In this document: piece by piece, positions 1 to 9,990 of the stretch | Numbering within the stretch: position 1 is the first letter of the stretch | How the letters are laid out: each line of letters starts with the position of its first letter | Assembly (NCBI GenBank): GCA_022009935.1 | Contig: CP091731.1 | Span: 1,798,001-1,862,000, forward strand | From: Candidatus Melainabacteria bacterium | GTDB taxonomy: Bacteria > Cyanobacteriota > Vampirovibrionia > Gastranaerophilales > Gastranaerophilaceae | Direction of reading: 5' to 3' | DNA: 64,000 nt | Made by a program: the position numbers and the translations under genes | The notes under the pieces: model-generated | Seen by the model: the letters and a program-made list of their open reading frames with translations, nothing else | What the model was told of the DNA's origin: nothing | Database searches by the model: none

Positions 1-1019
1 GGCAACAGGTAGCTGACTTCAAAAAAAGAATATCCGAAAGGTGCCGTTATTTTGTCTTCTCACACAGGAAATAGAATTTCTGAAATGATACGAGAGCATG
101 TAAGTGATATTGATGTTATATTGAATGGGCATGACCATGTCGAAACAACAACTTATCAAGGGAAAACAGCTTATTTTCTCTATGGGAAAAGATAATGAAA
201 TTTTGCGTGGCTTAAGTTTGGAATTTGATGATTTTGGAGATTTAAAAACAATTCGTGAACGTTCTTATCATCCCTTAAATATAGACATGAATGACGGTCA
301 GCCAAGTGAAATGAATGATTTTTTGGATGAAAACTTTAAAAGAAGATGTAACACCTATCGTTGCGGTTAAAGATTTAAGTGGTGATACTAATATGCTTCA
401 TTATGATGAATCCATACGTTTTTCAAATAGCTATCTTGCAAACTATTTGACATCAGCAGTTAAACGTTCAGTTCGTGAAGTTAAACCAACTATTGATGCT
501 ATTGCAATTCAATCTTCCGTTATTCGTGGTGGAATTAAAGATAAATCCAGCAATCTTGATTTAATGAAAGTATTTGATGGTGTAAGTGAAGACCTTGCTA
601 CTGTTAAGGTTGGTAAAGTAAAAGGTAATCAACTCGTTGATTTGATTGCTGAAAATGTCAATGATAATTTAAAAAATAAAACAAGAAACACTCTTCTTCA
701 ATGGTCGGACATTCAAATTAATAGAACACTTATTTCTCAAATTAATAACGGTGAAGCAAACGATAAAAAATATGAAGATGCAATAAAAATACGTGATAAA
801 AAAACTAAAGAATTTGTGCCAATTTCTTTGGATAAAGATTATGAAATTTTATTGCCTGAAAAATATCTTTTGAAAGAAAATATTAAATCACCAAAATTAA
901 TACGAAATCAATTTAAATCAATTGAAGGTACTTATGATTCGTTCTTGCGTCAATATTTAGATGATGTAAATTATGAAGTTATTATAACTTCAAAGACAAA
1001 GGAAGAAAGAATTAAATAA
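1..1019 (+). CDS. Metallophosphoesterase / 5'-nucleotidase-like protein, 5' truncated
   Basis: The gene enters from the left edge, so its start is missing. In the first frame a metal-binding block reads ILNGHDHV (about 115-141), the GHDH signature of calcineurin-like phosphoesterases, with an earlier HTGNR segment. Reading then moves to a second frame near 180 and to a third near 340, which continues to the stop at 1017-1019. The last ~230 residues contain a VIRGGIKD segment and a long hydrophilic tail, arranged like the C-terminal domain of UshA-type 5'-nucleotidases. The family hydrolyses phosphoesters, usually outside the cytoplasm. The substrate cannot be read here. Both frame changes look like one-base errors. 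A hairpin terminator follows. Confidence 0.6.
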
Positions 1020-1055
1020 TTTGGTAATTATTTTAATATTACTTGTTATTAATGG

Positions 1056-1089
1056 CGGACATATATTTCAAAAAATATGTCCGTTTTTT
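1056..1089 (+). terminator. Intrinsic terminator after the metallophosphoesterase
   Basis: A perfect 9-bp inverted repeat (cggacatat at 1056-1064, atatgtccg at 1075-1083) is followed by six T residues. It lies 37 bp after the stop codon of the upstream gene. Confidence 0.8.
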
Positions 1090-1243
1090 AATGTAAAATA
1101 TCAATTCCTATTTGTGCTAAATCTCTCAAATGTTATTAAATTAGGGATGGATATATTATTATTTTCAATCATTAAATCAGCAAGTTCTTTTATTTGTTGA
1201 AAAACATGTCAGCATTTGCAATAATATCTTCTTTATTTTTCAT
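1088..1243 (-). CDS. Small hypothetical protein, frameshifted
   Basis: On the minus strand an ATG at 1243 is preceded by an AGAGGA ribosome-binding site. The first frame reads MKNKEDIIANADMF. A one-base slip in a T run near 1200 leads to QIKELADLMIENNN, and a second slip near 1140 allows an ending LRDLAQIGIDILH. Together this gives a helical, acidic protein of about 50 residues. I do not recognise the family. The good ribosome-binding site and the coherent composition after repair are the only support. Its end overlaps the T-run of the terminator on the other strand. Confidence 0.35.
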
Positions 1244-1353
1244 TTGTTCCTCTTTTATTAACTTTTGTTACGATTATTATCCTCTTTGTGAATATTTTAA
1301 CCGATAATCGGATATGAATAGAATGATAAAAAAAATAAAGTATTATAAAAACT

Positions 1354-1557
1354 ATGATTGAGAATAAGTTATCAGAAATAATGGGGCGTAAGCGTGTTAA
1401 AATTGCAGAATTAGCTCGAGCTATAAATATAAGTTTTGCTGCTGCACACAGATTATATCATAACAAAGTAAAAACAATTGATTTAAATATATTAGATAGT
1501 CTATGTAAGTATTTAGAATGCACGCCAAATGATATATTTAAATTTACACCCGATTAA
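1354..1557 (+). CDS. Small XRE-family (Cro/C1-type) helix-turn-helix regulator
   Basis: This 67-residue protein is essentially only a Cro/C1 helix-turn-helix domain. A helix with KIAELARAINIS precedes the recognition helix region AAAHRLYHNK, and the end LCKYLECTPNDIFKF is typical of the YozG-like small XRE family, whose members bind DNA as dimers. It is intact and stands alone between a terminator-bearing region and the convergent mrnC gene. Its target cannot be inferred from the neighbours. Confidence 0.8.
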   Translation: MIENKLSEIMGRKRVKIAELARAINISFAAAHRLYHNKVKTIDLNILDSLCKYLECTPNDIFKFTPD

Positions 1558-1581
1558 ATAAAAATGTAAATAATAAAATAA

Positions 1582-1944
1582 CTAACAATTTTTCATTACT
1601 TCAGCTTTTAACTTGTCAGTTACAAAATCATATTTTTCACGATTATTAATATATAAATACCCTAAAACTGCTTCAAAAGCTGTTGCATTTCTGTGAAGAG
1701 TTTGATTTATGCGTCTTTGAGAAGAAGTTTTTATGTTTCTTGCACGTCTTAGAATATCAAGTTCCACTTCATTGAGAAAAGAACTCAACAATTCCAAAAG
1801 GTCATTTTGAAATTGAGCCTTCACAAATTGTACTGTAAGTTTGTGAAGTTCATTCAGTTTTCCGGTTTTATAAACAATTATTTCACGAACGACAAGTTCC
1901 CACAAAGCATCGCCTAAATGTGCATAACCTTTAATATTAATCAT
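1582..1944 (-). CDS. mrnC: Mini-ribonuclease III
   Basis: The protein has 120 residues, the normal size for mini-III, which is an RNase III catalytic domain without a dsRNA-binding domain. The N-terminal YAHLGDALWELVVRE carries the family acidic catalytic aspartate, and RNATAFEAVLGYLYI near the C-terminus supplies the second acidic site (E). In Bacillus the enzyme matures 23S rRNA ends. It is intact and lies 6 bp downstream of a HicB-like gene on the same strand. Confidence 0.88.
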   Translation of the reverse strand: MINIKGYAHLGDALWELVVREIIVYKTGKLNELHKLTVQFVKAQFQNDLLELLSSFLNEVELDILRRARNIKTSSQRRINQTLHRNATAFEAVLGYLYINNREKYDFVTDKLKAEVMKNC

Positions 1945-1950
1945 TATTTG

Positions 1951-2175
1951 TTATAACTCATTTTCGCAAAAATCCAATTTGTATATTGGTTTAACTCGAA
2001 CATAATAGTCTTCAGTTAATTCTTTTAGCGTTGTTTCAATATTTTTTATTGCTTGAAGTTCTGTTTTACCAAAAGCTATTATATTTTTTATAAAACAGTT
2101 AGCTAAAAATCCGCATCCTCGATTATCCCTGTATATTAAAACGGGATATTCAATAAATTCCATAGTCTTTGTCAT
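1951..2175 (-). CDS. Small HicB-like / UPF0150-type protein
   Basis: The 74-residue protein has the beta-strand plus helix pattern of HicB/UPF0150 proteins: EYPVLIYRDNRGCGFLANC followed by GKTELQAIKNIETTLKEL. In HicAB modules this fold is the antitoxin, but no hicA-like toxin is visible next to it and no C-terminal DNA-binding domain is present. It probably shares a transcript with mrnC. It could be an orphan HicB-fold protein not linked to toxicity. Confidence 0.5.
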   Translation of the reverse strand: MTKTMEFIEYPVLIYRDNRGCGFLANCFIKNIIAFGKTELQAIKNIETTLKELTEDYYVRVKPIYKLDFCENEL

Positions 2176-2267
2176 TTTGTCTCTTTATAAACTCTCTTAC
2201 ATTTTTATATATCGGCAAATGTTAAAAATACTTTAATAAAATGTTAAAAAATGTTATGATAATGTTT

Positions 2268-3443
2268 ATGAACATATTATTTATTGATGATAATTATCAA
2301 ATGGAAATAAAAAATAATATGGATTATGATGACCGTAAATTAAAGGATATAATTGACGGCATTGAAGCACTTGGGCATATTGTTGATGTATTAAAGCCCA
2401 ATTTTTTGTTGAAACAAATTTATAAAAAACAAAAAATTTTTACCGATGGAATTTATGACCAAAATTATCGTGTCATTTTTAATTATAATTTTTTGACCCC
2501 CCATGCTTTTGGCTGTTAAAGATAAAATAATTAATGATGTTGAGCTTGAAAAATATGATGTCATTGTGGCAACTTCATTTTTTGGAATTATGTTTGCTGA
2601 AAAATTAAAAAGAATATCGCTTAAACCTGTTGTTTATATTTTAAATGAGTTTGAGTATAAGCTTTTAGCATTCTTTTTAAATTTTTACCCTTTGCATATC
2701 GGCTAAAGAATGCTTACAGATACTCCAGATTAATTGCTTGTTCTTCGTCTGTTATTATAAAAAAATAAAAAAAACAAAATCCGCAAATGAGAAACAAACT
2801 TTTTTTTCGTATCCGTGCATTTCTCGTGATTTAATTATAAGTCGTGATATTATGCTTGAAAAGTTGAAAAATTTTAACGAAAAAAACAAGTTTCAATCGT
2901 TACGTCTTATAATATTCAAACCGGATTTGATTTAACAAACATATTAAAAAGTGTTGAAAGGCTTGATTTGGTTAATTGGGAGCTAAAGATTTTATATAAA
3001 GATTTTATAAAGCCCCAAAGTTGAAACTTTGTGTGACAAGCTCGGAATATTGGAAAAAGTCCAATTTGTCAAAATAGAAAACGATTTTGATATTGATAAT
3101 ATTTTTGAAGAAGCAAATTTGTTTATTTCATCAAATAGAAGTAAAGATTTTATAGTTTTATATTTAAAAAGCCATGGCAAAAGGTGTAATTCCATTGTGT
3201 TACAAAGATACAGGTGCTGATGGCGTTATAATTAATGGCACAAACGGGTTTATTGTCAGTGATTATAAAAAAACTTTTCAAGCCTTTTGAATTACATTTG
3301 CACACTTGATTATGATGTTTTAGTTAAAATAGTTTCTAACATTCATAAAACTATATATAAATATACAATTGAAAGACTATGTTCTTAATTTTACCGATAA
3401 ATTGTACAAAATTATTGACATTGAAAATCAAAAAAAATGTTAA
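2268..3443 (+). CDS. Glycosyltransferase (GT-B, family 4-like), multiply frameshifted
   Basis: The reconstructed reading starts MNILFIDDNYQ at 2268. An N-terminal Rossmann-like region contains YDVIVATSFFGIMFAEKL. The C-terminal donor-binding region contains GILEKVQFVKIEND, then ANLFISSN, then AMAKGVIPLCYKDTGADG and NGTNGFIVSDY. This order (loop motif, 'A-F-S-S' motif, 'A-A-G-P-V' then E/D-G-x-N-G-F) is the classic GT-B retaining transferase pattern. Frame breaks occur near 2505, 2700, 2935, 3020, 3175, 3290 and 3385. It probably acts on surface polysaccharide; acceptor unknown. The ending KLYKIIDIENQKKC is clean. Confidence 0.65.
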
Positions 3444-3725
3444 ATTTTTTTCATTAAGTTTTGCAAAGACTGATTTTTCTTTTGATAGTATGGGGCATGG
3501 TTAATTGTAAATTTTTTTTTAATTTCTTAACTTGATGTTGCAATTTTTGTGAATATAATAAAAATATAGTTTACAGGAATTGAGGTGATGGCCAGTAAAA
3601 CAGCCGTTTCAAGGGCATGTTTTGTCGTGAGAAAATTATGTATTTATTAAAAAAAAACTAATGACATTTGATTAAATTATAATTAAAAAATTTATAAAAA
3701 TATTTACTAGGAGGAGGTATAAAAT
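3444..3725. other. Intergenic stretch with a 20-aa ORF and an orphan Shine-Dalgarno
   Basis: The stretch is mostly A/T tracts. A short ORF (3588-3650, + strand) encodes MASKTAVSRACFVVRKLCIY and is preceded by TGAGGTG. Further on a very strong AGGAGGAGGT (3709-3718) has no start codon in its expected place and runs straight into a terminator. Either a short gene was lost, or errors hide one. I see no other feature here. Confidence 0.4.
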
Positions 3726-3770
3726 AAAGAGGATATTTTAACATTTTTTGTAAAAATCCTCTTTATTTTT
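3726..3770. terminator. Bidirectional intrinsic terminator
   Basis: A stem of aaagaggat (3726-3734) with atcctcttt (3756-3764) is followed on the + strand by a T-rich tail and on the - strand by CTTTATTTTA. It separates the glycosyltransferase region from the convergent endonuclease IV-like gene. Confidence 0.75.
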
Positions 3771-4607
3771 ATAACGATAAATAATATTCTTTTAATAAAA
3801 GTGCATCATCTTCAATATTTGGGCTTTCACAGGTAATAGCACCTTTAATACTAAAATCTTTAAAAGCTTTAATGAGATCTTTATAGTTCATATCAGCATC
3901 AACAAAATTCAAATGCTTCTTCTCCCCTTTAAGACCATATTCAATGCCGGCAATGTGTTGCATGGAAGTTATCTAAAGCGTTTTGACCAAGTTCGTTTCC
4001 TATTTGTTCAAATATTTTAGCAAATTCATTATAGGTGTTGTATTCTCCGTTTGAGCGAGCGTGAAGATGTGAAAAATCAACACACGGAAGAACACCTTTA
4101 AACAGTTTTGATAATTTTATAATCTCATCCAAATCACCCCATTGAGTGCTTTTTCCGGTTGTTTCCGGTCGTATCCAGACATTTATATTTTTTTCTTCCA
4201 CAATTTTCACAATTTTTTCAATGGAATTTGCAACTTTTGTGAAAACAACGTCTTTTGCCATATTCATATAAAATGCGGCATGAAAAGTTATACTATATGC
4301 GCCTAAATTGTTTGCGACTTCAAGTGTATCAACAATACGTTTTATGCTCGCTTCAATTTTTTCTTCTTCTTTTGAATTCAAATTTATATAAAAAGGGGCA
4401 TGGGCTGTGAGTAGAAAATTGTTTGTTTTTCTAATTTCCTCCACAAGTTTTTGTGTCGGTTTGTGACATTCTTACTCCATGCACAAACTCAAGTTCCATT
4501 CCGTCCAAATTTAAATTTTTGATTATGCCAAAAGCTTCTTTATATGAGCCTTTACCTGTTGCAAGTGGCATGCCGGCTGTTAAAAAATTTAATTTATCAA
4601 TAACCAA
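3769..4607 (-). CDS. Endonuclease IV-like TIM-barrel protein (AP endonuclease 2 family)
   Basis: After repairing breaks near 4465, 3960 and 3915 the protein is about 275 residues. It opens with IDKLNFLTAGMPL and carries the family metal-site segments: GAYSITFHAAF, WIRPETTGKSTQWG (Glu ligand), and CVDFSHLHAR (D-x-x-H). It ends AITCESPNIEDDALLLKEYY. Endonuclease IV cuts DNA at abasic sites with a tri-zinc centre, but the same fold includes sugar-phosphate isomerases, so the substrate is not certain. A TTG start at 4607 lies 6 nt after an AAAGGAG site and inside the end of the upstream formyltransferase gene, suggesting translational coupling. Confidence 0.65.
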
Positions 4608-5542
4608 ATCGTTCTCCTTTTTGCGGGTTAAAACGTTTTATAAATTCTTTAGCATCACAAATCAGATAAGTCCCTATTTGTAGAGTTTTGACATACAAAA
4701 CTCCGTCTTTTGTTGCTATTCCCAGATAATCGTTTATGTCACATATTGACCCCGGTTTGCATTTCATTTTTTTGTTTTTGGCAAATGCACTGTGTATTCT
4801 GACTGAAAGCCCTTTATATGTGCTTGAAGCTTGAATGAAAGGGTTTAAAGCGCGTATAAAACGTTCTATTGAAAAAGCATCGTACTTTTTCCCAGTTTAT
4901 ATAATTATCGGCTTTTAAAGTATTTATATTAGGGGCGTAAGGATAATCCCCTTTTGCTTGAGGAGTTGCATCAAGTTTACCAATTTGCTCATACTTTTTT
5001 AATACTTCTACAATTATGTCGCAACTTAAATAGTTAAGCTTATTGAACAATGTTCCCATTGTTTCATTTTCTTCAATTGGCACGGTGTATTGAGTGATAA
5101 TGTTACCTGTATCAAAATTTTCATCCATATAATGAAGAGTGATTCCTGTTTCTTTTTCATCATTAATTATGACAGCTGAATACGGGTTTGCTCCACGATA
5201 TAAAGGTAAAAGCGATGGATGACAGTTTATTATTCCGTCTTTTGGTATGTCTAAAAATTCCTTTGGAAATTTTTTATTATATGAACAACAAATACCAATA
5301 TCGATATTCAAGTTTTTAAGCTTGTTTAAAAAATCTGAGTCTTTCAATGTATTTTCATATTCCACTATATTTTGGTTTAAATTTAAAGCACACGATTTCA
5401 TATAGCCAAATGAAGGGTCACTTTTGTGTGGTGGAACAACTGCAACAATGTTGAAACCTGAATTGACAAGCCTTTCAAGTGCAATTGAGCCAAAATCCGG
5501 CATTCCTATAAATAAAATACGTTTTTTAAATAATTTTTCCAA
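4598..5542 (-). CDS. Methionyl-tRNA formyltransferase family protein
   Basis: The reconstructed protein is about 310 residues, the normal Fmt length. The formyl-transferase core shows IINCHPSLLPLYRGANP (catalytic Asn and His) and MDENFDTGNIITQ (catalytic Asp). A C-terminal OB-like domain contains GSICDINDYLGIATKDG and ends NPQKGERFGY. One frame break lies in a run near 4885. The TTG start at 5542 fits a GGAG six bases upstream better than the ATG at 5584. The usual Fmt entry motif G-T-P-x-F-A is replaced by IGMPDFGSIAL and the pocket differs, so a formyltransferase for another substrate is possible. It overlaps crcB by 17 bp. Confidence 0.65.
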
Positions 5543-5902
5543 GATGTACTCCAAAAACAAGTGATAATATAGATAGTATAACACTTAAAAATAAGTATAT
5601 AATACACAAAGTACACTCACCTTTTGATATAATTCAAAAATTTGTAATGAAAAGGTGCTAAATGTTGTAAATCCACCACAAAACCCAACTGTCAACATGA
5701 CTTTTAAGGTATTGTTTATGTTTGTATATTTAAATAAAAATAAACTAAATAAAAACCCCATGACAAAACATCCAAGGATATTCACTAAAAAATATCCCTA
5801 ACGGAAAAGAAAAAATTGTAAGTTTTTAAAGTAATTGTCGGTTATATATCGAAGTAAACTTCCAAAACCGCCACCTATAAATACTGCAATTAAGTTCATC
5901 AT
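5526..5902 (-). CDS. crcB: Fluoride ion channel CrcB (Fluc)
   Basis: The repaired protein of about 125 residues has four hydrophobic segments. It starts MMNLIAVFIGGGFGSLLRY, continues VNILGCFVMGFL, and contains the diagnostic GFCGGFTTFSTFS block, whose Phe and Thr residues line the fluoride pore in Fluc channels. Breaks lie near 5815 and 5625; without repair the protein would lose both ends. Fluc is a dual-topology dimer that exports fluoride. Here it is the first gene of a three-gene overlapping operon with the formyltransferase and the endonuclease IV-like gene. I see no fluoride riboswitch upstream. Confidence 0.85.
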
Positions 5903-6029
5903 AAAGGTTAATATAGAATAAATAATGGAAAATTGCAATTTAAAAAAAATCATTTCTTTACATTGTGACAAAATAATATTTTTTATTTAAAATAATAATA
6001 TAACATTTTATAAAGGGGAGTATTTTATT

Positions 6030-7203
6030 TTGAGCATGCCTTTAAAACGGGTAAGTTATCATAACCGTGATAAACAAACCGTTAGTAAATATAATAGAAA
6101 CAGACAAGAGCAATATCGCCAACATTATCTAAACCACAGAAGAGTAAAAAGACAAAAAGCCAAAATCCTTATTCCGGCATTCAAAGAATTATTTCGTTTG
6201 TGTTTTTCTTGTTAATAGGGTTGTTTATTTTGCCCTATTGTTTTGATAATATTTCAAAGCCTATCTTTTTTTCACACAATAAAAATAAAGCAGTAAAGGT
6301 TGATTATGAGTCTTATTTAAATAAAACAGTCGGATATTTGTCAAACAATTATTTTATCGATAGACCTTCATTTGTCAAAGCAAATACTTCAAAGCCACAA
6401 ATGAAAGAAATGTATCTTGCAAACGAAATGACAAGTTTAAAAAATAGCATTAAAAGTTTAGCTTCAAAATATCCACAACTAAATCCGCACATTTTCATTT
6501 ACGATTACCAAAACAGCAACTATGTTGATATAAACGCAAATGAAATGTCGCCTGTGGCAAGTATAATTAAAATCCCTGTGCTGATTGAACTATTTAAATC
6601 AATTGAAGCCAATCAGGTGTCATTAGAAAACAAATTGTATCTGACAGATTTTTTTTAGAGCAGAAGGGTCCGGCTCATTGCAATATAAACAAGCTGCGTA
6701 TTATGATTTTGACTATCTTGCACGAGTTATGATAACAGAATCAGACAACAGCGCAACAAACATCTTTATGTCTTCGGTTGGAGGAAAAGTTGATATAAAC
6801 CGTGCACTTCGTTTGTGGGGGTTAAAAAAATCTTATGTTACAAACTGGCTTCCGGATTTAGAAGGTCAAAATGTATCAACAGCTAAAAGAAATTGCCATA
6901 ATGCTTTATAACATTGATAATTCTTCTTTTTTGTCTATGAACTCTCGTGAAAAAATTATCGATTATATGTCAAATGTGAAAAACAATCGACTTCTTGCCT
7001 CGGCACTTGATGAAAACTCTTTGATTATTCACAAAACCGGTGATATAGGTAAAATGCTTGGTGATGCAGGAATAATCTATTTGCCAAACGGAAAAAGATA
7101 TATCATGGTTATGCTTGTTGGAAGACCACACAATTCTTTTGCAGCTAAAGAATTTATTATTGACACTTCTAAGCTTGTATATAACTATATGAGTTCGTTA
7201 TAA
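6030..7203 (+). CDS. Class A beta-lactamase-like serine hydrolase, membrane-anchored
   Basis: The reconstructed protein is about 385 residues. A 57-residue, highly basic cytoplasmic tail precedes one membrane helix (about 58-72). The catalytic fold shows all three serine-enzyme motifs: S-I-I-K (about 178-181), S-D-N in ITESDNSATN, and K-T-G in IIHKTGDIG. The Glu166/Asn170 omega-loop block of true class A enzymes is not clear; the matching region reads WLPDLEGQNVSTAKE. It may therefore be a PBP-like or non-hydrolytic relative. The TTG at 6030 is nine bases after AAGGGGAG and is preferred to the ATG at 6036. Breaks lie near 6205, 6655 and 6885. Confidence 0.72.
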
Positions 7204-7224
7204 AAAACAAAATATAAAATAAAA

Positions 7225-7254
7225 ACCGCCTTTTAAAAAGGCGGTAGCATTTTA
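7225..7254 (+). terminator. Intrinsic terminator after the beta-lactamase-like gene
   Basis: A GC-rich stem accgcc/ggcggt with an A/T inner stem (7225-7245) is followed by a T-rich tail, 22 bp after the stop codon. Confidence 0.75.
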
Positions 7255-7262
7255 ATGGTATG

Positions 7263-7298
7263 TTGTTTACAAACAGAAAGGATATATTTTGTAAACAA
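7263..7298. repeat. Perfect 11-bp inverted repeat downstream of gyrB
   Basis: ttgtttacaaa (7263-7273) pairs exactly with tttgtaaacaa (7288-7298) across a 14-nt loop. It lies 27 bp beyond the gyrB stop on the minus strand. No T-run follows it on either strand, so it may be an mRNA 3'-end stabiliser or a protein-binding palindrome and not a standard terminator. Confidence 0.55.
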
Positions 7299-7324
7299 GT
7301 ATAGTTATTATAATAAATATTTAC

Positions 7325-9786
7325 TTATGTGTCAATATTTGTTGCATAAGTTGCGTTACTTTCGATGAAATCTCGACGAGGTTCAACTTTATCACCCATA
7401 AGGATGTTAAACAACTCATCACACAACATTGCATCTTCAACATTGACTTTGAGCAAGGTTCTTGTTTGAGGGTTCATGGTTGTTTCCCAAAGCTGTTGTG
7501 GCATCATTTCACCCAAACCTTTAAAGCGTTGAAGTTGCATGCCTTTTTTACCTCGTTCTTCAACAATATTTTCTAAATCAACAAAGGTTGTAATTTTATG
7601 TCTTTCACCTTCAACATCCAAAGTAAGCTCTTTTTCTTCATCAATCAAGAAACTTCTAATTTCAGGGTATGCTTGTTTTAGTTTATTAAATTCAATACTT
7701 TTAATAAAGTTTGAAGTAATTAAAACCGGCTCAATTTCACTGTCACCCAAATCAAGCAAAATGTTATAAAGTGATTTTTCATGGTTGAATTTTAAAGAAA
7801 CAGTATAATTTTTTGCATTATTTGCATCACTTATATTGTAATTATTGGCATGGTCAATAATATAATTTTGCAGATAATCTATTATTTCATTCATTCTTTC
7901 TTGATTTGAAAAATCGCTTGCTTCAATATTTGAGCGAATTAAACCACGAATTACAACACTTGGAATACTGCTTTACCAATGGACTTTGGAATGTTTTATA
8001 GTAATTTGACATATTGCCCAAAAAGTTGAACAAGTTTTTCGCCATCAACTTTTTCGCGTCCGTCTTTATTTTGAAGTGTTAAACCTTTGATACCGCGTTC
8101 TCTAAGTGTCTTGTCAAGCACATGGTCATCATAAAGATATTGCGAAGTTTTGCCAATTGTAATTTTATACAATGGTGGTTGAGCAATATAGACATCCCCT
8201 TTTCAATTAGCGGCTTTGCATATCTGAAGAAGAAGGTCAATAAAAGTGTTCTGATGTGAGCACCGTCAACATCGGCATCAGTCATGATAATAATTTTGTG
8301 ATAGCGTAATTTTTCAATATCAACATCATCTTCATTTTTACTAATATTAATACCAAAAGCTTGTACCATAGATTGGATTTCGTTATTTCCATATATTTTA
8401 TCAAGTCGAGCCCGTTCAACATTCAAAATTTTACCACGAAGAGGCAAAATGGCTTGAAATTGTCGGTTTCTACCTTGCTTAGCAGAACCACCTGCTGAAT
8501 CACCTTCGACGATGTATATTTCACATTTGTCAGCTTCTCGGCTTGAACAATCGGCAAGTTTGCCAGGCAATGTTGAAGTTTCAAGTGCAGATTTTCTACG
8601 AGTAAGTTCACGAGCTTTACGTGCTGCTTCTCTTGCTCGTTGTGCTTGAAGGGTTTTGTCTATAATTATTTTTGCGGCTTTCGGGTTAAATTCTAGCCAT
8701 TCTTGAAGCTTTTCACGAACGGCATCATTAACAGCAGCTTGTGCTTCTTGGTTGCCAAGCTTTTCTTTTGTTTGACCTTCAAATTGCGGATTTGACAATT
8801 TTACACTCACAATTGCTGTCAAACCTTCTCGAACGTCATCACCTGTCAAATTTTGTTCTGAATCTTTAAGAAGATTATTTTTTCTTGCGTAATCGTTTAA
8901 GATACGAGTGATTGCAATTCTGAAACCTGTTAAGTGTGTACCGCCATGGTGTGTGTTAATATTGTTTGCAAAACTTAAAATAGACTCGTTATAGGCATCT
9001 GTATATTGTATAGCAACCTCAACTTGAATTCCGTCAACCTGTTTATCAATATAAATAGGCTTTTCAAAAAGAACGACCTTGTTTTTTATTTAAAAATTCA
9101 ACATAACTTCCAATACCGCCTTCATAGTGAAAAGTTTCTTCTTTTTCAGTTCTGGCATCTGTGAAAACAATTTTGATACCTTTGTTTAAAAATGCCATTT
9201 CGCGAAGTCTGTTGCCAATTACATCAGCATCAACAATAGTGGTTTCAGTGAAAATTTCAGGGTCCGGCCAAAAAGTTGTTTTTGTGCCGGTAGCATCTGT
9301 TTCTCGAATTCTTTCAACTTGACAAACCGGTTCACCGCGAAGGTATTCTTGTCGATATACACCGCCATTTCTTGAGACTTCAACAACCATTTTTTCGGAT
9401 AGTGCATTAACAACTGAAGCACCAACACCGTGAAGTCCGCCTGACACTTTATATCCGCCGTCACCAAACTTACCTCCGGCATGCAAAACAGTATGCACAA
9501 TTTCCAAAGCGGATTTTCCGGTTTCAGGTTTTATATCAACCGGTATTCCACGTCCATTGTCTTGAACTGTAATGCTTTCATCTTTATTTATGGTAACTCT
9601 TATAACCGTACAAAAACCGGCCAATGATTCATCGATAGAGTTATCCACAATTTCATATATACAATGGTGAAGACCTCTTTGAGATGTTGAACCTATGTAC
9701 ATCCCGGGACGCAATCTAACGGCTTCCAAGCCTTCCAAAACTCGAATATTACTCGCATCATAATTTGAACTTGTTTGTGTTTGCAT
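7325..9786 (-). CDS. gyrB: DNA gyrase subunit B
   Basis: The locus has the full length of a short-type GyrB (about 640 residues after repair). The GHKL ATPase domain shows IVDNSIDESLAGFC, DNGRGIPVDI and GGLHGVGASVVNAL. The transducer follows, then the Toprim domain with EGDSAGGSAKQGRNR and the metal-binding DADVDGAHIRTLL. The C-terminus has RFKGLGEMMPQQLWETTM and PRRDFIESNA. The enzyme introduces negative supercoils with GyrA, which is not in this window. Frame breaks occur near 9060, 8190 and in 7960-8080. The start MQTQTSSNYDASNIRVLEGL fits the family. The gene stands alone in its direction. Confidence 0.93.
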
Positions 9787-9990
9787 ATTTTTTATTTTCC
9801 AATTATCTAACTTTCAAAAACTCTAACTCTATTACTAATATTTTACAATAAACATACCAAAAAAGCCAAATTTGAGAATTATATTAATATGTTAAGAAAA
9901 CTTAATATTTGATTTTTATTTAGGCAATTTTTTTACTACTTATGTTTTTATTATAGTAAGTGTAAGTATAAATTATAAGGAAGTAAATAA

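Noticed and set aside
1951..2175. A complete HicAB toxin-antitoxin pair
   Set aside because: Only a HicB-like protein is seen; the neighbour is mini-RNase III and no HicA-like ORF is adjacent.
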